From: Gordionus sp. m RMFG-2023
Lineage: Eukaryota > Nematomorpha > Gordioida > Chordodea > Parachordodidae
NCBI RefSeq assembly: GCF_954871325.1
Contig: NC_088776.1
Coordinates: 49,866,569-49,930,568 of the forward strand
Length of the DNA stretch: 64,000 nt
Direction: 5' to 3'
The notes beneath the pieces are model-generated. The model was not told the DNA's origin. It searched no databases and saw only the letters and a program-made list of their open reading frames with translations. Below are positions 22,599 through 34,290 of the stretch, in pieces (position 1 is the stretch's first letter; every line of letters starts with the position of its first letter). The position numbers and the translations under genes were made by a program.

Positions 22599-24015
22599 CC
22601 ATATCAAATTAACCAAGATTTCAACCCGATCCCCTCAGAATTTTTTTAAATTTGTATATTGGTAATGAAATTTTACTTTCTTACACCACTTATTCGGTAA
22701 AATATGGGCGTAATAGCGGAAAAATGGTATATTTTTGACAAAATGCACTTCATTCATTTTCCAATATCTCAGGAATAAATTAAGATAGAGCAATAATTTA
22801 AATATAATTATAGCTTAATAATGGATCTTTAATTTGACATAAATAAATGTGATAAAAACCCGATTAATATCCAAAACCGAAAATGGCTATAGAAAAAAGG
22901 TATTTTTTTTAGGTATACATGACTATTTTATATTTGCACAAAATCCTAGACTGCGTTAAACGTTGATCTAGGTGTATGACCCTTTATATAGCTCAAATTG
23001 ATCAAAATATAACATAAATATCATCATATTTAAATTTAATCGATGGGTACTCTGCTCTTTCTTTAAAGAATAAGATCAATTTTATTTGAAATAAATAAAA
23101 TGCACATGCGTTGTGCTTTAAACAATCTGAAATAACAACAAAATTGTTTAATTAAGAAATCATAAAAAGTTAAGAGTGACCTGATTATTGGTCCAATGAA
23201 ATCCTTGTGCATGGTCCTGCACTACAAATGCATAATTTTCTGACTGGTCAGTAATAACTAAGAATTCGCCAACATATAAATTGGATTGTTGTTAAGTTAT
23301 AAGAATGAGGAAAGAAATTATTCTATTTTTTAATTAAATAATCTACAAATTAGTTGACAGGTTTTGTCAGCGTTTCAAGAAATGTTATATAATCAATTGA
23401 TTTCGCGTCAAATAATAAATAGTCGCTCTTTTATTTTTGATTTATGCTAAAATAACAGATTTGTAATTATTTTAAAAAGTAATTTCAAGAGAAAATTTAA
23501 CTAGTGTTAAATAAACTACATAGTCATCCCTCCCCCACCTCTCAAATAATTTTTTTAAAAAAATAAAGGGTCTTTCATTTGGACATAATTTTTAAACAAA
23601 ATTTATAACCTATCCAATTTAAATATGATGATATTTATGTTAAATTTTGATCAATTTTAGCCATATAAAGGATCAAAACTCCTAGACCCACATTCAGCTT
23701 AGTCTATTTTTTATGGCCATTTCCGGTTTTGGGTATTTATTAGGTGTTTATCACATTTATTTATATGTCATGTTAATGATATATTACATTAACTTAATTT
23801 ATTCTTGTGATATATAAAAATTAATGAAGTGCATTTTGTCAAGAAATGTACCATTTTTCCGTTATTTAAACGCCCATATCTTAACGAGTAAGTGGTGTAA
23901 GAAAGTAAAATTTCATTTTTTTTCATTTAGTAATAGTATATACTACCAATATACAAATTTTAAAAAAAGTCTGAGAGGGTAAGGTGGAAAATCGATTTTT
24001 TGTTGATTGGTATGG
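22599..24015. mobile_element. Long-terminal-inverted-repeat (foldback) element in an FRMD-like intron
   Basis: The left arm (22599 to about 23045) and right arm (about 23615-24015) are diverged inverted copies of each other: GTATATTGGTA, TTACTTTCTTACACCACTTA, AAAATGCACTTCATT, TAAATGTGATAAA, and ATCATCATATTTAAATT appear in the left and as complements in reverse order on the right. About 1.4 kb with arms of 400-450 bp and a 570-bp centre. No transposase frame seen. It fills most of the intron between exons 24107-24706 and 21821-22500. Confidence 0.75.
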
Positions 24016-24106
24016 AATTCACTTTTTTTGAGTTGCAAAAATAAATCACGGTTCAAATTTCAGCAATTTAAAAACCATAATAATATATTTCAGAAAATAA
24101 AATTAC

Positions 24107-24706
24107 CGTTTTCTCTTCTGTCGTTGGCAAAAGTATCCTTAGTATCGTCCCCACTACCACCGATTCCGCTTCTATTCGACAAAACGGTCTTGTAAAAGTC
24201 ACCACCTACGCTATCTTCTACCAAGGAAGAAGGGTGCAGGTTGACTAATTTCTCGTGATACTTTGGCTCAGAGCCATAATCGTTTGGCATTGGAGAATCG
24301 CGGAATTTATTGGCTGGACTTTTACCGCTCAAAGGTGAAGATGTAAGTAGATAGGATCGGAAGACAGGGTTTTTATCGTAAAAAGAGGAGGAATCGTCGA
24401 CCCCGTCATTCGATTCGAAGGATATGTTTTTGTTTGAATCTAGAGAAGTGTCGTGAGAACTGGGGAATGTTGTAATTGGGGGAGGGGGTCTGGGCGGGGA
24501 GGTTAGTTTACCGTTTGTGCCGCTGTATCTTATTCTTGTTGCGTTTAAAACTTCTCGTTGAGATGACTGAGAAGGGGAATAAGCAGGTAATTTTTGGGGA
24601 GAGTAATTAGTAGGAGCGGCTGAGGGGCGAGGTGGCGTGGCAGTTAAGCCATCCGCAACGGTAAAATGTATATTATTACTATCTTCTCCAAGAGGGGGTT
24701 GAATAA
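24107..24706 (-). CDS. FRMD3/FRMD5: FRMD3/5-like tail exon
   Basis: Acceptor CCTTTTAG, donor GAAAACG|GTAATT. 600 bp of Pro/Ser/Asp-rich sequence: IQPPLGEDSNNIHFTVADG, SPPRPPPPITTFPSS, SNDGVDDSSSFYDKNPVF, TKDTFANDRREN. No folded domain; presumably the disordered spacer between the FERM-FA module and the membrane helix. In phase on both sides. Confidence 0.8.
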
Positions 24707-25027
24707 CTAAAAGGAAATATTTTTTAAATTAAAATTTATAACGAAAAATTAGAATTAAGAAAGATAAAATTTTCATAAAAAAATGAATTTCGGACTTACT
24801 TTAGAAATAATTTAAGAATAAAAAAATTTCACGGTCTAATTAAGTATCTATGTAGTTGTTTCGCAAATGTTGGAAAAATTAATTACACAAACAAATTTTT
24901 TATTTTTAATTAACAAATATGTGTATTATTATTTATTAGCTTCCAGATTGAAGATGACAGTGCACGATTTTGATCATTATTAGATAAAAATTACACTCTT
25001 ATTATCTAAGGTTAATTAATATTTTAC

Positions 25028-25177
25028 CTCCAGGGGGAGTTCGAGATGTAGGCATCCAATTGGTGGAACTACCTTTATCCATTAAACTAGAATCATTAGG
25101 ATCTTTAGGGGAGTTGTTGATCAAACTATTCCTAGATACTTTACTGACATTATGGGTGATGTTATTAGAATGCTGAA
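25028..25177 (-). CDS. FRMD3/FRMD5: FRMD3/5-like tail exon
   Basis: Acceptor TTTTTTTAG, donor TGGAG|GTAAAAT. Reads QHSNNITHNVSKVSRNSLIN, then SSTNWMPTSRTPPG. Polar, disordered-looking. Needs one base from the preceding exon and gives one to the next; both fit. Confidence 0.8.
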
Positions 25178-25343
25178 CTAAAAAAAATTAATATTTTGGT
25201 TTAAAAATTGTAATATGTATCTTTTTTTAAATTGAAAAAATAATCATCGTGAAAGCTAATTGAATTTAACTTCAGCAATGGCTAATATTAAAATCAATAT
25301 AAAATAATAATCGACGAAACAGAACCCGGTTCAAGTAATATAC

Positions 25344-25428
25344 AACAGCTCGGATGATCCCTTTTACAACTTTGATATAACGATCCTGTTCCAGTATGGA
25401 TAAAATTATAAAGATTGTTTCTGAATGC
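25344..25428 (-). CDS. FRMD3/FRMD5: FRMD3/5-like tail exon
   Basis: Acceptor GAACAG, donor AGCTGTT|GTATAT. 85 bp reading AFRNNLYNFIHTGTGSLYQS, then CKRDHPSC. Placed because it converts the phase-0 end of the 26888 exon into the phase-1 start required at 25177. Family similarity is not evident in this part of the protein. Confidence 0.6.
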
Positions 25429-26887
25429 CTGTTCAAAAAAGAATAAGGATAGAATTATGAATCATTTCTATTCGATTTTTATGAACGAATTGTATAATTT
25501 ACTATTCGTAATAATACCAAACGAGTAAGAATAATAACTATTAAGTATTGATATAGTCGTATCGTGGATAAAACTTAATATTATGTAGATTTTGCTTATT
25601 CACATTTATTTGTGGTATATCATATTCTTAGCATAGCGCATATTTATATAGATTTTGAGGAATCATTATATGTTTATTAATATTTTGCTTTTTCTGAATT
25701 TGTGTTTATACTATTAATAAATATTTTTTATATACAAAAAATGATAGGTATAAAAGGGAGACAAAAAGGAAAAAAATCATCATCTTTTGAATTATATTTT
25801 GGAGTTATCGTTTTTATTGTATTATTTATCAGTTTGTGTATTATTACGTTTTGTTGATATCTTTGTGCAATAACCAGTAAATAAATGGTAAAGAAAATGT
25901 TTCTTATATATTTTGGAATATAGATATATATCGACGCCTGTGAACTATATAATTCTATCTCCATTTCTTCCAACTTTACAGGAGAGCAATTTAAAAATTC
26001 CTTATCTGTATTTTGAATATTATAAATGCTTTCATAATTTTTTTTTTAATTTAAGGATGTGTATATTTAATAGTTCTTCATCAATTAATAAAATACCATG
26101 ATATATTTCGCAAAAAATCGTTTTTTAAATTATTCGAAAACTGGTGATAGAATAAAATACCAAATGTTATTATTATTATTTTAAGGAATATTATTCTGGA
26201 TAAAAATTAATGTAATATTATTTTTCTAAAATAATGATAAAAAATATTCTTTTAATTTTTTGTTTTTTTTGTCAGTAATACTTTATATAAAACCATACAA
26301 TCAGTTAAGATAACTCTTAATTCCATTTATGCAAAACTTGAAAACATTTTAAAAGATCATATGCTGGATAGATTATTTTTTGTAAATGGATCTAATACGG
26401 GCTATAATTAATTTTATAAGTTAAAAGTCTAAGATTTTTTTATGTAAATATAGATTAATATATTCTTGAATAATCGATCTATCAAAAAAAATAATCATTT
26501 TTGACAAAAATGAAGATAGAATAAACTTATTCTCGGGGGGCGATATATATATATAAGAGAATTTTTACACGTAAGAATCGAATAGTTAATTATTCGAATG
26601 GTACAAAATAATCAAATACGAATAATTCATTGTTAGATTCGTATTCGTTTTTGAATCCTACTTTCGAGTCACTAATTTACATTCACATTTTCAAAATTTG
26701 AGCTGTAAAAAAAACTTTAAATGATTCCTAACTAATTTCAAATGGATTAATATCATAATTTATTAGATACAATTCTAAGGCGTTAAAAAAAACTTACGTT
26801 GAATTCTCGTAATTTTTATACATATATAAACTTTTTGAAATAAATCATTTATAAATATTTCAAACTTTTAGGTGAATGGTAGGTTAC

Positions 26888-26954
26888 CGGTTTGGCTTTA
26901 TCCGAAAAATAAGTGCCGCCTTTTTTACGAGGAAAATCTCTGAGAGAGGATTTT
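26888..26954 (-). CDS. FRMD3/FRMD5: FRMD3/5-like exon after the FA motif
   Basis: Acceptor TTCTTAAG, donor AAACCG|GTAACC. Reads KSSLRDFPRKKGGTYFSDKA after completing an Arg codon from the previous exon. Basic, polar. Confidence 0.7.
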
Positions 26955-27013
26955 CTTAAGAAGAGGATAGTGTAGGTTATATTTTTAAAAAAAATAAAAT
27001 GTTTGGTAAGTAG

Positions 27014-27195
27014 TTTATTGTTAATCAGCTCGATTTGAGCCGTATATTAAAATTGTCTAACTCAATATTTTAGCCAGAAAAAATATTACCTACGCCTCGA
27101 GATTTTGTTAATAGATGTCTAAACCTTTGTGCCACCTATGCGAAAAATCTTCAGGCTTGCGTAATATTTTTCTGGACAAGATAAATATACGCTTA
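27014..27195. repeat. Hairpin MITE family A, copy 3 (right end lost)
   Basis: Left arm AGCTCGATTTGAGCCG, TAACTCAATATTTTAGCCAG; loop CTAAACCTTTGTGCCACCTA; right arm stops after AATATTTTTCTGGACAAGAT. In the FRMD-like intron between 26954 and 27362. Confidence 0.75.
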
Positions 27196-27361
27196 TAAAA
27201 AATTCTCGTAAAATGATGATTTAATGAGCAGAATTGATTAACGGTCATTTTATAGGGGAAGTCACGTGATTGATTCAGGAAGAAAGATCATTTTCATAAT
27301 TATCGTCGCGCCAATTATTGCACACGTTTACTATATCAAAAAATTTATCAATGTTAATTAC

Positions 27362-27436
27362 CTCATGACGTGATGGCTCGCTTTCCCTGGAGTCAAAATG
27401 CTTGTATCGTTCAGAATTTCTCTTTCGACCCTTCCG
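27362..27436 (-). CDS. FRMD3/FRMD5: FRMD3/5-like exon, FA-type motif
   Basis: Acceptor AATATCACAG, donor ATGAG|GTAATT. Together with the last bases of the previous exon it gives RYSGRVEREILNDTSILTPG, then KASHHVMR. FRMD3/5 have FRYSGRVAKEV-like sequence straight after the FERM domain, so this is a family-specific match. Confidence 0.85.
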
Positions 27437-27572
27437 CTGTGATATTTTTTTGATGAATATATTAAAATCAATAATTTAAAGGTTAAAATTAAATGTAAAT
27501 AAATTTTAAAAAATTTAGGGAAAAACCAGCGGTTATTTTTATTTCGTAATTTTTTAGTTAGCAGAAAAAAAC

Positions 27573-27641
27573 CTGTAACGGTATTTAGATCCCCTGGCAA
27601 ATAAGCTGCCGCCAGAATGGTGAGGTTTGATATCCCGAGAA
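27573..27641 (-). CDS. FRMD3/FRMD5: FRMD3/5-like exon joining FERM and FA region
   Basis: Acceptor CTTAAAAG, donor TACAG|GTTTTT. Reads SRDIKPHHSGGSLFARGSKY, ending RY, and pairs with the SGRVERE exon in phase. The family has SSNLFFKGSRFRYSGR-like sequence here. A longer open frame through the intron (ending near 27360) is unspliced read-through and was not used. Confidence 0.8.
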
Positions 27642-27784
27642 CTTTTAAGTCTTTCGTAAAAATTAAAACAAATATGATGGTATAAAGTGACCACTCAGTA
27701 AAAAAAATGTTATAAATTTAACATTTTACATAGAATTGAAAAGAAAAAAAATAATTTTGTTGAAACCAAGTTTAAAAAACAATA

Positions 27785-27988
27785 CTTGTTGTTAAACAAT
27801 TCGATTTTAGCCAATTTCTCAATATTATATTCAGAAAAATGTCCCGCCTGAAGATTTTGCTCACAGATGGCACAAAGGCTTTAATATCCTATTAGCGAAA
27901 TCTCAAGTCTTAGGCAATATGTTTCTGGCTAAAATATTGAGTTAGTCATTTTTAAAAATCGTCTTAAATCGAGCTGTTTTACATCACT
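27785..27988. repeat. Hairpin MITE family A, copy 4
   Basis: Arms start GTTGTTAAACAATTCGATTT and end AAATCGAGCTGTTTTACATC; loop CAGATGGCACAAAGGC. In the FRMD-like intron 144 bp from the exon at 27573-27641. Confidence 0.8.
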
Positions 27989-28188
27989 AATGTTGCTATT
28001 TTAAATAAGATAGCTCTAACTTCTGTAGACTATGGATGTAAGAGGTTGGTGTGGGCCGATTTGAATCTGCCCGCAGAAAAAATAAGATTTATGCTTGATC
28101 TAATTATTTTAACCGGCCTGGCCCAAAAAATATTTTTATACAAGCTGTATGGCCCGGCATAATTTTCTATTTTAAAAAATAAAATTAC

Positions 28189-28261
28189 TGAAAAAAATCT
28201 CGATGTTCAATGGCGCATTTCCATATGTGCTTGCAAGATGATTGAGTCGGGCATTTGAAAC
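28189..28261 (-). CDS. FRMD3/FRMD5: FRMD3/5-like exon, end of FERM F3 lobe
   Basis: Acceptor CGTTGTAG, donor TTTTCA|GTAATT. Reads FKCPTQSSCKHIWKCAIEHR, then DFF. The pattern C-K-H-x-W-K-C-x-x-E-x-x-x-F is the final helix of the FERM F3 lobe in FRMD3/5 (CKHLWKCGIENQAFY-like). In phase both sides. Confidence 0.9.
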
Positions 28262-28568
28262 CTACAACGTGTTTCTTCTATTATATAAAAGAAATAAACA
28301 TTATTTTTTTACTAGTCATTGAGGATAAATGGGTTAGAAAATATTTGAAATATCAAAAGAAGTTATAAGAAAAAATAAATAATATAAATGCCTCCTGTCT
28401 TAAATAAAATTTTAAAATAACGTAATTTAAAAATATTCATAATTTATGATGTGGTTTGAAAGATATACTGAACTATTTTCTCAGCACAAAGTTTGAAGAA
28501 AGTAATAATCAGTTGGAGAGAAAAAATATTATAATTTAAGGTTAAAAGCTATTTTCGATCTGGTAAAC

Positions 28569-28619
28569 GCATCAAAAAAGTATTATTTGATCGATAAAAA
28601 TACAATATATTTCTATTTA
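28569..28619 (-). CDS. FRMD3/FRMD5: FRMD3/5-like 51-bp exon, F3 strands
   Basis: Acceptor GACGAAG, donor GATGC|GTTTAC. Reads NRNILYFYRSNNTFLM, matching the length of the family segment KTFYLYVSQKEEKKIILTY between the flanking exons. Both ends are phase 1. The intron separating it from 28656 would be only 36 bp. Confidence 0.7.
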
Positions 28620-28655
28620 CTTCGTCTATAAGCAAATGAATCACCAACATCTTAC

Positions 28656-28684
28656 CGTCAAATTCTATTTTACGGATTTCGTTC
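28656..28684 (-). CDS. FRMD3/FRMD5: FRMD3/5-like 29-bp micro-exon, F3 lobe
   Basis: Acceptor TTTAAAG, donor GACG|GTAAGA. After completing the Trp codon of the previous exon it reads NEIRKIEFD, equal to NEVTKLKFE in FRMD5. Tiny but in phase on both sides and in the right place. Confidence 0.85.
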
Positions 28685-28792
28685 CTTTAAATGAGGGAGG
28701 GGAAATCAAATGAAACATTTTAAATTTTTTTTACCTGTCGAAGAATGAATATTAAATTGATATATCTACATAAGCCAGCCTTTTGAGTCGAT

Positions 28793-28951
28793 TAGTATTG
28801 TTTAAACGGCTCTATTTAAAAAATGGACTAAACCAAGATTTTGGCCAAAAAATATGACGCAAGCCAGCAAAATTTACTCATATTTGGCAGAAAGGATTGG
28901 ACGCTAAAATCTTAATTTAAAATCCGCTACATCGAGCCCTTTTAACAACAT
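28793..28951. repeat. Hairpin MITE family A, copy 5 (shortened)
   Basis: AGTATTGTTTAAACGGCTCT at the left, CATCGAGCCCTTTTAACAAC at the right, with loop TTGGCAGAAAGGATTGG. About 160 bp; the inner arms are partly lost. In the FRMD-like intron next to the 28656 exon. Confidence 0.7.
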
Positions 28952-29268
28952 TACGATTAAATGGGATATAATTTCATTTAAATATATTTTTTAAAGATAG
29001 CGCCGCATTAGTCAATTCAACATTCAAGTCATTATAATATACAAAAAAGAATGTGAGTTGTGGCAATAAAAAAAAATGTGTTTAAACTTTCTTTTTATCG
29101 TAGGGAATCATTGCCAATAACTTGATGAAATCAAAACTAAAACATTCGTACCCTTATCAAATACCATCATCGAGTTCTCTCATCAAATAATTTTATCAGA
29201 AAGAGAGAGCGCTCTTAAAATTCTTTCATTTAATTGCAAAAGGGGGAAAGGTAATAAAATAGACATAC

Positions 29269-29357
29269 CATTTGAAATGATGAACTTTGTTGTTGTTCTG
29301 AAACGTCATGATGCCGGAGTGATTGATTCCCAGGTACATGTGATTACCTTTTTGGTC
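29269..29357 (-). CDS. FRMD3/FRMD5: FRMD3/5-like exon, F3 lobe
   Basis: Acceptor GAATATAAG, donor AAATG|GTATGT. Reads DQKGNHMYLGINHSGIMTFQ, then NNNKVHHFKW. FRMD3/5 have DVSGN-x-x-FLGFT-x-x-GFVV-x-QGNKR-x-H-x-IKW at this point. Confidence 0.9.
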
Positions 29358-29929
29358 CTTATATTCGATAAATATTCTCAGCAAATTGGTGTTATAAAAC
29401 AAATTTTTTATCCCCAATAATATGGAGGCAATTTTTAAAAATATTATTTAAAGGGATCTCTACTATGTCTAATACATATTCAAATCTTCTCCAAAAATTC
29501 AAAGAGTTATTTTATATATCTCTATCTCCATTTAAAAAAATAATAATTTAAATGATTTCCCCCCTTGTATAATATACATCGTATCCTTCTTCACAAGAAT
29601 TGGCTTCTAAACAGGATTATAGGAGTTAAAAAATGCGTGATCTTATACTTGAGGAATAAGAGGGTACATAACATGCAATGCAAGAATTCAAAAAATATTT
29701 TAGGGGACCATATCGTAATATTTTATCAATTATAGTGAATGGGAAGTCGAACAGAAAGCCTTGGTATTTCATATCATTTTGTGAAGATGATATTTTAAAA
29801 TAACATTGCTTAAATCAAGGCACGAGTGAATTCGACTTTGGCATCTAAAATTTAAAGTAAAATTATTTTTTCTTACAAATTTCAAAAACCTGTTTTTTAA
29901 ATTTTTTTATATTTATATGATGATTTATA

Positions 29930-30295
29930 GGATTAATTTAGTGTTTCTATTTCCATTCTTCATTTGTCTCTTGAGGCAAACAGGATATTATAATGGTTTC
30001 TTAGAATATTCATTATGTTTGTTTTTATACCGACCTCCAGTGGTGTTTTCCATAGAGCTTCATGATTGATGTTATCAAAAGTTTTTATGAAGTCGATGAA
30101 AGTTAAGAATGGTAATTTATACCTATCATATTTGAATACTAATTTTCAGAGTGATAAAACGGCTCCATGATGTTCCAGCCTGGATGATATGCACAAATAT
30201 ATTTGAAAAGAGTTTTTGTCACGTTTGTAAGGTCTTTAATTAAAATCTTGGATGTGGTTGAATGAGCGCTATGGTCCTAAAATTGCAGAGACTGG
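29930..30295 (-). mobile_element. LINE fragment, reverse transcriptase part (minus copy)
   Basis: On the minus strand, with frame changes: a decayed PIS-type start, LFKYIC, DRYKLPFLTFIDFIKTFDNI, NHEALWKTPLEVGI, MNILRNHYNIL. FIDF-x-KTFDNINHEALWK is RT motif region A of a non-LTR retrotransposon. The same block occurs on the + strand at about 31120-31210, so the two pieces are the same family in opposite orientation, head to head. Truncated and broken. Confidence 0.75.
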
Positions 30296-30299
30296 TTTA

Positions 30300-32130
30300 A
30301 TGATGTGATAGCCATGATGTATATAAATCTATCTGACCATAGAATGATCAAGATTAAGATTATAGTAAGGAACTTGTGGGGAAATTCAATTAAATTGAAT
30401 AAAATTCCTAATCAACCTGAAAATATACTTAGGAAGTAAAATATCAACAATTTGCAAATACCTGGGATTAGAAAGCTCTTCGACCAAAAACTATGTGAAA
30501 AGGCAGAGTGAACATTCCGTTCTAAATCAGTTGAAGAATGCCGGGTGATATTTAGGGAAGATATACGTGAAGCGAGCAGGGTTCAAGGAAGCAACAACCC
30601 GCAAGAAATGACTGGATATCAACTACAACTATGTAAAAAATTGAGGAGCTTAGCTCAAGAGGTCACTTTGATTTGAAACTCTGGCAAACTATTCAAAAAT
30701 CAATACGGATTGACAGAAGAATTATCACTGTTAGGGCAAATGAGATTGATAATTGACCAGGATGATCAGATGACATTGCGGATATTTTATTACATGAACA
30801 TTTTTGAATCAAGGAAACCGGCTATAATATCGGCTAAACAACAATCTATATCTCAATCCACCTCACAGTTTTCGATAACTGAAATCTCTACTGCATTAAA
30901 AAAACTCAGAAACCGTAAAGCTCCTGGTCCAGATAACGAACATCTCAAAGCGGCATCGAGTGCTGTACTAAACTTCCTACTCATAATTTTTAATAATATA
31001 GTCTATTGGGTATTCAACGCATTCTAGAAACGTCACAAAACTTTTTCTACAAATATATTTGTGCGTATCGTCCAGACAAGCATGGAGCCGTTTCTCACTC
31101 TTAAAATTATTATCCAAAAATGTGATAGGTATAAATTGTCATTCTTCTTCATGTTTATCGACTTCAAAAGAACTTTTGACAGCATGAATCATGAAGCCCT
31201 TTGGAAATACAATCGGAAGCAATAAAGATTCTAAGAAACCATTAAACCTCTCCACCTTTTAGAATCAAGAAAGGAGTAAAACAAGGCTGTGTTCTTTCCC
31301 TATTCTCTATAACATAGTAATAAAGAAAATATTCAAGGATACCTTAAATGCTGCTAATCTACTGAAACTAAATTCAAATAACACAAACCATTTAGAAAAT
31401 AGGATTATATCCTATGCCGAAGACAGTCATTAATACTAAAGACCTAGAAGAAACTTACAATCTGATTCATATATTAAAATCCTTAAGCATGAATGTAGAA
31501 CAAAACTACGATTTTTTTAGCAAGACATACACCACCTATGAGAAATAATGAAATTAAAATCTGAAGTGATCAATGTAGCTATAAAAATTAAATATCCTAG
31601 AATTACCCTAGACAATAGAGGTGGCTACAAGGAAGAACTAAAATTAAGGATACTGAATGCTAAGATAGTTTATAGGTACTTCCAGATCTAGAAGGCAAAG
31701 AAGATACCGGCCTTCACAAGACTAACCATTTTAATTCCACTGCCATCCCTATCCTGCTATCCGGAGGTGAAGCATGGGAAATTAACAAGGCCGACAATAG
31801 GAAACTTCAGACATTTATCAATAAGATAAGAAATGTTAATGGTGTTTTCTACCCGAGACTAATCTCTAATGATAAACTATGGAAGCTGTCAAAACACACT
31901 CCAACCCACATTACACTGAAGAAAAAACGAATAAAATTCTTAGCTCATGCATTAAGAAACCCCAATTGTAATTTAGTCTATGTCGCTCTTACATGGCTTC
32001 TTTTAATGGAATATATCAAGTACAAAACACTTTGGTTTCACCGAGTATTGAAGGACGTTACAGATTTGAATATGAATTGGAAACAATTTATAAAATTAAA
32101 CAATAATAAAAAAATCAATTAAGAAGCTTT
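30300..32130 (+). mobile_element. LINE (RTE-like non-LTR retrotransposon), 5'-truncated decayed copy
   Basis: In order on the + strand: INLSDHRMIKIKI (end of the apurinic endonuclease), a linker with ALKKLRNRKAPGPDNEHLKA (start of RT), DRYKLSFFFMFIDFKRTFDS and NHEALWK (motif A), decayed middle RT, then SGGEAWEINKADNRKLQTF, RLISNDKLWKLSKHTPTHI and FLAHALRNPNCNLVYVALTW at the C-terminus. Several frame changes and stops make it inactive. It sits in the FRMD-like intron, opposite to that gene's direction. Confidence 0.85.
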
Positions 32131-32637
32131 TAAAGATTAAATCAAGATTTAAAATAAAATCCCTCTCTCTTCTCCCATGCCTTACCACTTTATTCATTTT
32201 CCTTTCAACTATCATTATAAATATGATAGTTGAAACAATTACCTTCAACAAAATTACAAGTTAATAATTTAATCACATATTAACTCAATAAATATTAATA
32301 TACAATAAATTAAAATTGGCCATACTTCTATTCTTAATGTAATTAAATATAAGCTATAGGTTATGAGTGTGAGTTGTTAATCTTGGCCCAATTCCCTTTC
32401 AATCAGGGCACAGACGTTAAAATAATAGTCCTTGGATATTAGGCGTACAAGTATGTGTGGCTTGCCCACAAATGTGTAAAGGGCTTCTCATATTTTTTTC
32501 CCCGAATTTTTTTTATTAATATCCAATTTGATGAAAATGAGAACTACCTAGCGTAGCTCTGTTGTACCTACAAAGTTTAGAGGGCGTATACGCTTTATCA
32601 CGTATTTCCATTTTTTTAAAAAAAAGTATTAATATAC

Positions 32638-32725
32638 CTTAACGGGATATGGGTCAACACCATAGGTCTCCAGTTGAGATGCTTTCTTCAGGAAATACAA
32701 TTCGGCGACGGAAGGAACTTGACCT
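32638..32725 (-). CDS. FRMD3/FRMD5: FRMD3/5-like exon, F2-F3 junction
   Basis: Acceptor ATATCAAG, donor GTTAAG|GTATAT. Reads [20 protein letters not shown], then [17 protein letters not shown] is a hallmark of FRMD3/5 ([12 protein letters not shown]). Confidence 0.95.
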
Positions 32726-33221
32726 CTTGATATTACAATCAAATAAATAAATGCATAATTTATCTTGAATTAAATGAAGAATTCAACTTATCATTTTGGT
32801 AAATTTTTTTAGAAAACAAAAATAAACATTTTCCAAATCCCAAAAAATGATAACGTTTTTTCTCACTTCTCCTACGTTCTTTCTTCCATATTTCATTTCT
32901 TTCAAATATACGACATACAAATGAGGACTAGAGATTATTAAAAGCCTTAATATATATTTTTTGACTTTATAAATAAGATGGGAAAGGAGTCGTGAGTCTA
33001 TGGATCGAGGATTAATTCCTTCAAAAAATTATGTAGCCTATTATAAATCGATGTGATGGATAAAAATCGAGGAAAGTTTGTTCTTATTTTATTTAAATTA
33101 GCAGATCAATTGATCATAAGACTTTCTTAATGTCATATTCGTAAAAAATTAGATAGATAAAATTAGGAGAAAAAAAAGAAATCTTTAACATACGATTATA
33201 ATATTATAATGAATGTAAAAC

Positions 33222-33342
33222 CTTAAGGTTTTGTGGAAATTGGCAATTTTTTCTTCGATTTTTGGAGTTTGTTTCATGAGCAATCTGTGATGGGAAACAT
33301 AGTTAGCACTCATCTCTTCCGGATCGAAATCACCTAATTCGG
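33222..33342 (-). CDS. FRMD3/FRMD5: FRMD3/5-like exon, F2 lobe
   Basis: Acceptor AAAAAAAG, donor TTAAG|GTTTTA. Reads ELGDFDPEEMSANYVSHHRL, then MKQTPKIEEKIANFHKTL. Matches the family's AELGDYDPEEHPENYISDF ... LERKIMELHK. In phase with both neighbours. Confidence 0.95.
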
Positions 33343-34290
33343 CTTTTTTTTAAAAAAATATTAATGTGGCGCACAATTTTAATGTCATGGTTAAATTGTA
33401 CAAATATTCTTTTCTTTCTTTCTTTTGAATTCTTAAATAATAATTACTTTTTCTAAGCAGGTCTGGCAATAATACCAATATTTTCTTGGTTTTCGATACC
33501 AATATAATCCAATAAATCTAAATATTGTATTGGTTTTTAAAACATTGCCTCTCAGTGCCAATATCAAGAGCTAATAACTCAATTCAATAGTAATGATATG
33601 ATATATTGATAGAGTTATTCAAAAATTAATTAATACAAATTTCTTTTATTTTTATTTAGCAAATTTTTGACTTTATCTCGTGGGAACGTTAAAAGATATT
33701 TGTCTGATTTATCAAGTGATACATTTTGGTTTTGAAATCGCAAAATTACATTGGTCGAGAAATTATTGATGTAATAATCATTAATTAAAAAGATTAAATA
33801 ATATTTAGGCCCCTTAACTACATTTATTATATAAGTTTAGATCTGTAATAGCAATAAAAATATTTTGGTATCAATTGATTTATCTCGGATATTGTAACTG
33901 AAGTAAAAATAATAATAAAAAGAAAATAATGTTAACTCTAAAAACTTATCTAACGAACAAGGATGATCATCCAATTCACACCCTTTTCGAAAATGTACTA
34001 CGAGATGCACCGATTTTTGAATATCAGATCGGCTTGTCATTCGCATTTTAGAAATATCGGTGATCCAATCCGATATATAAAAATGGTGGTAGAAAAATTA
34101 TTCATGATAGATTTAATGTTAATATTTGAATCATGGGTTATTTTTTAAAAAAGGGTATTTTTCGTGTGTAGATGAAAATCAGGACAGATCGACCTATTAA
34201 AAAATGGATCGATATCTTTTAATTATCACATTCGAAAGAATAACCCAGAAGCGCAAAATATAAGTTAATAATATCAAATTCAGTTTTTAC

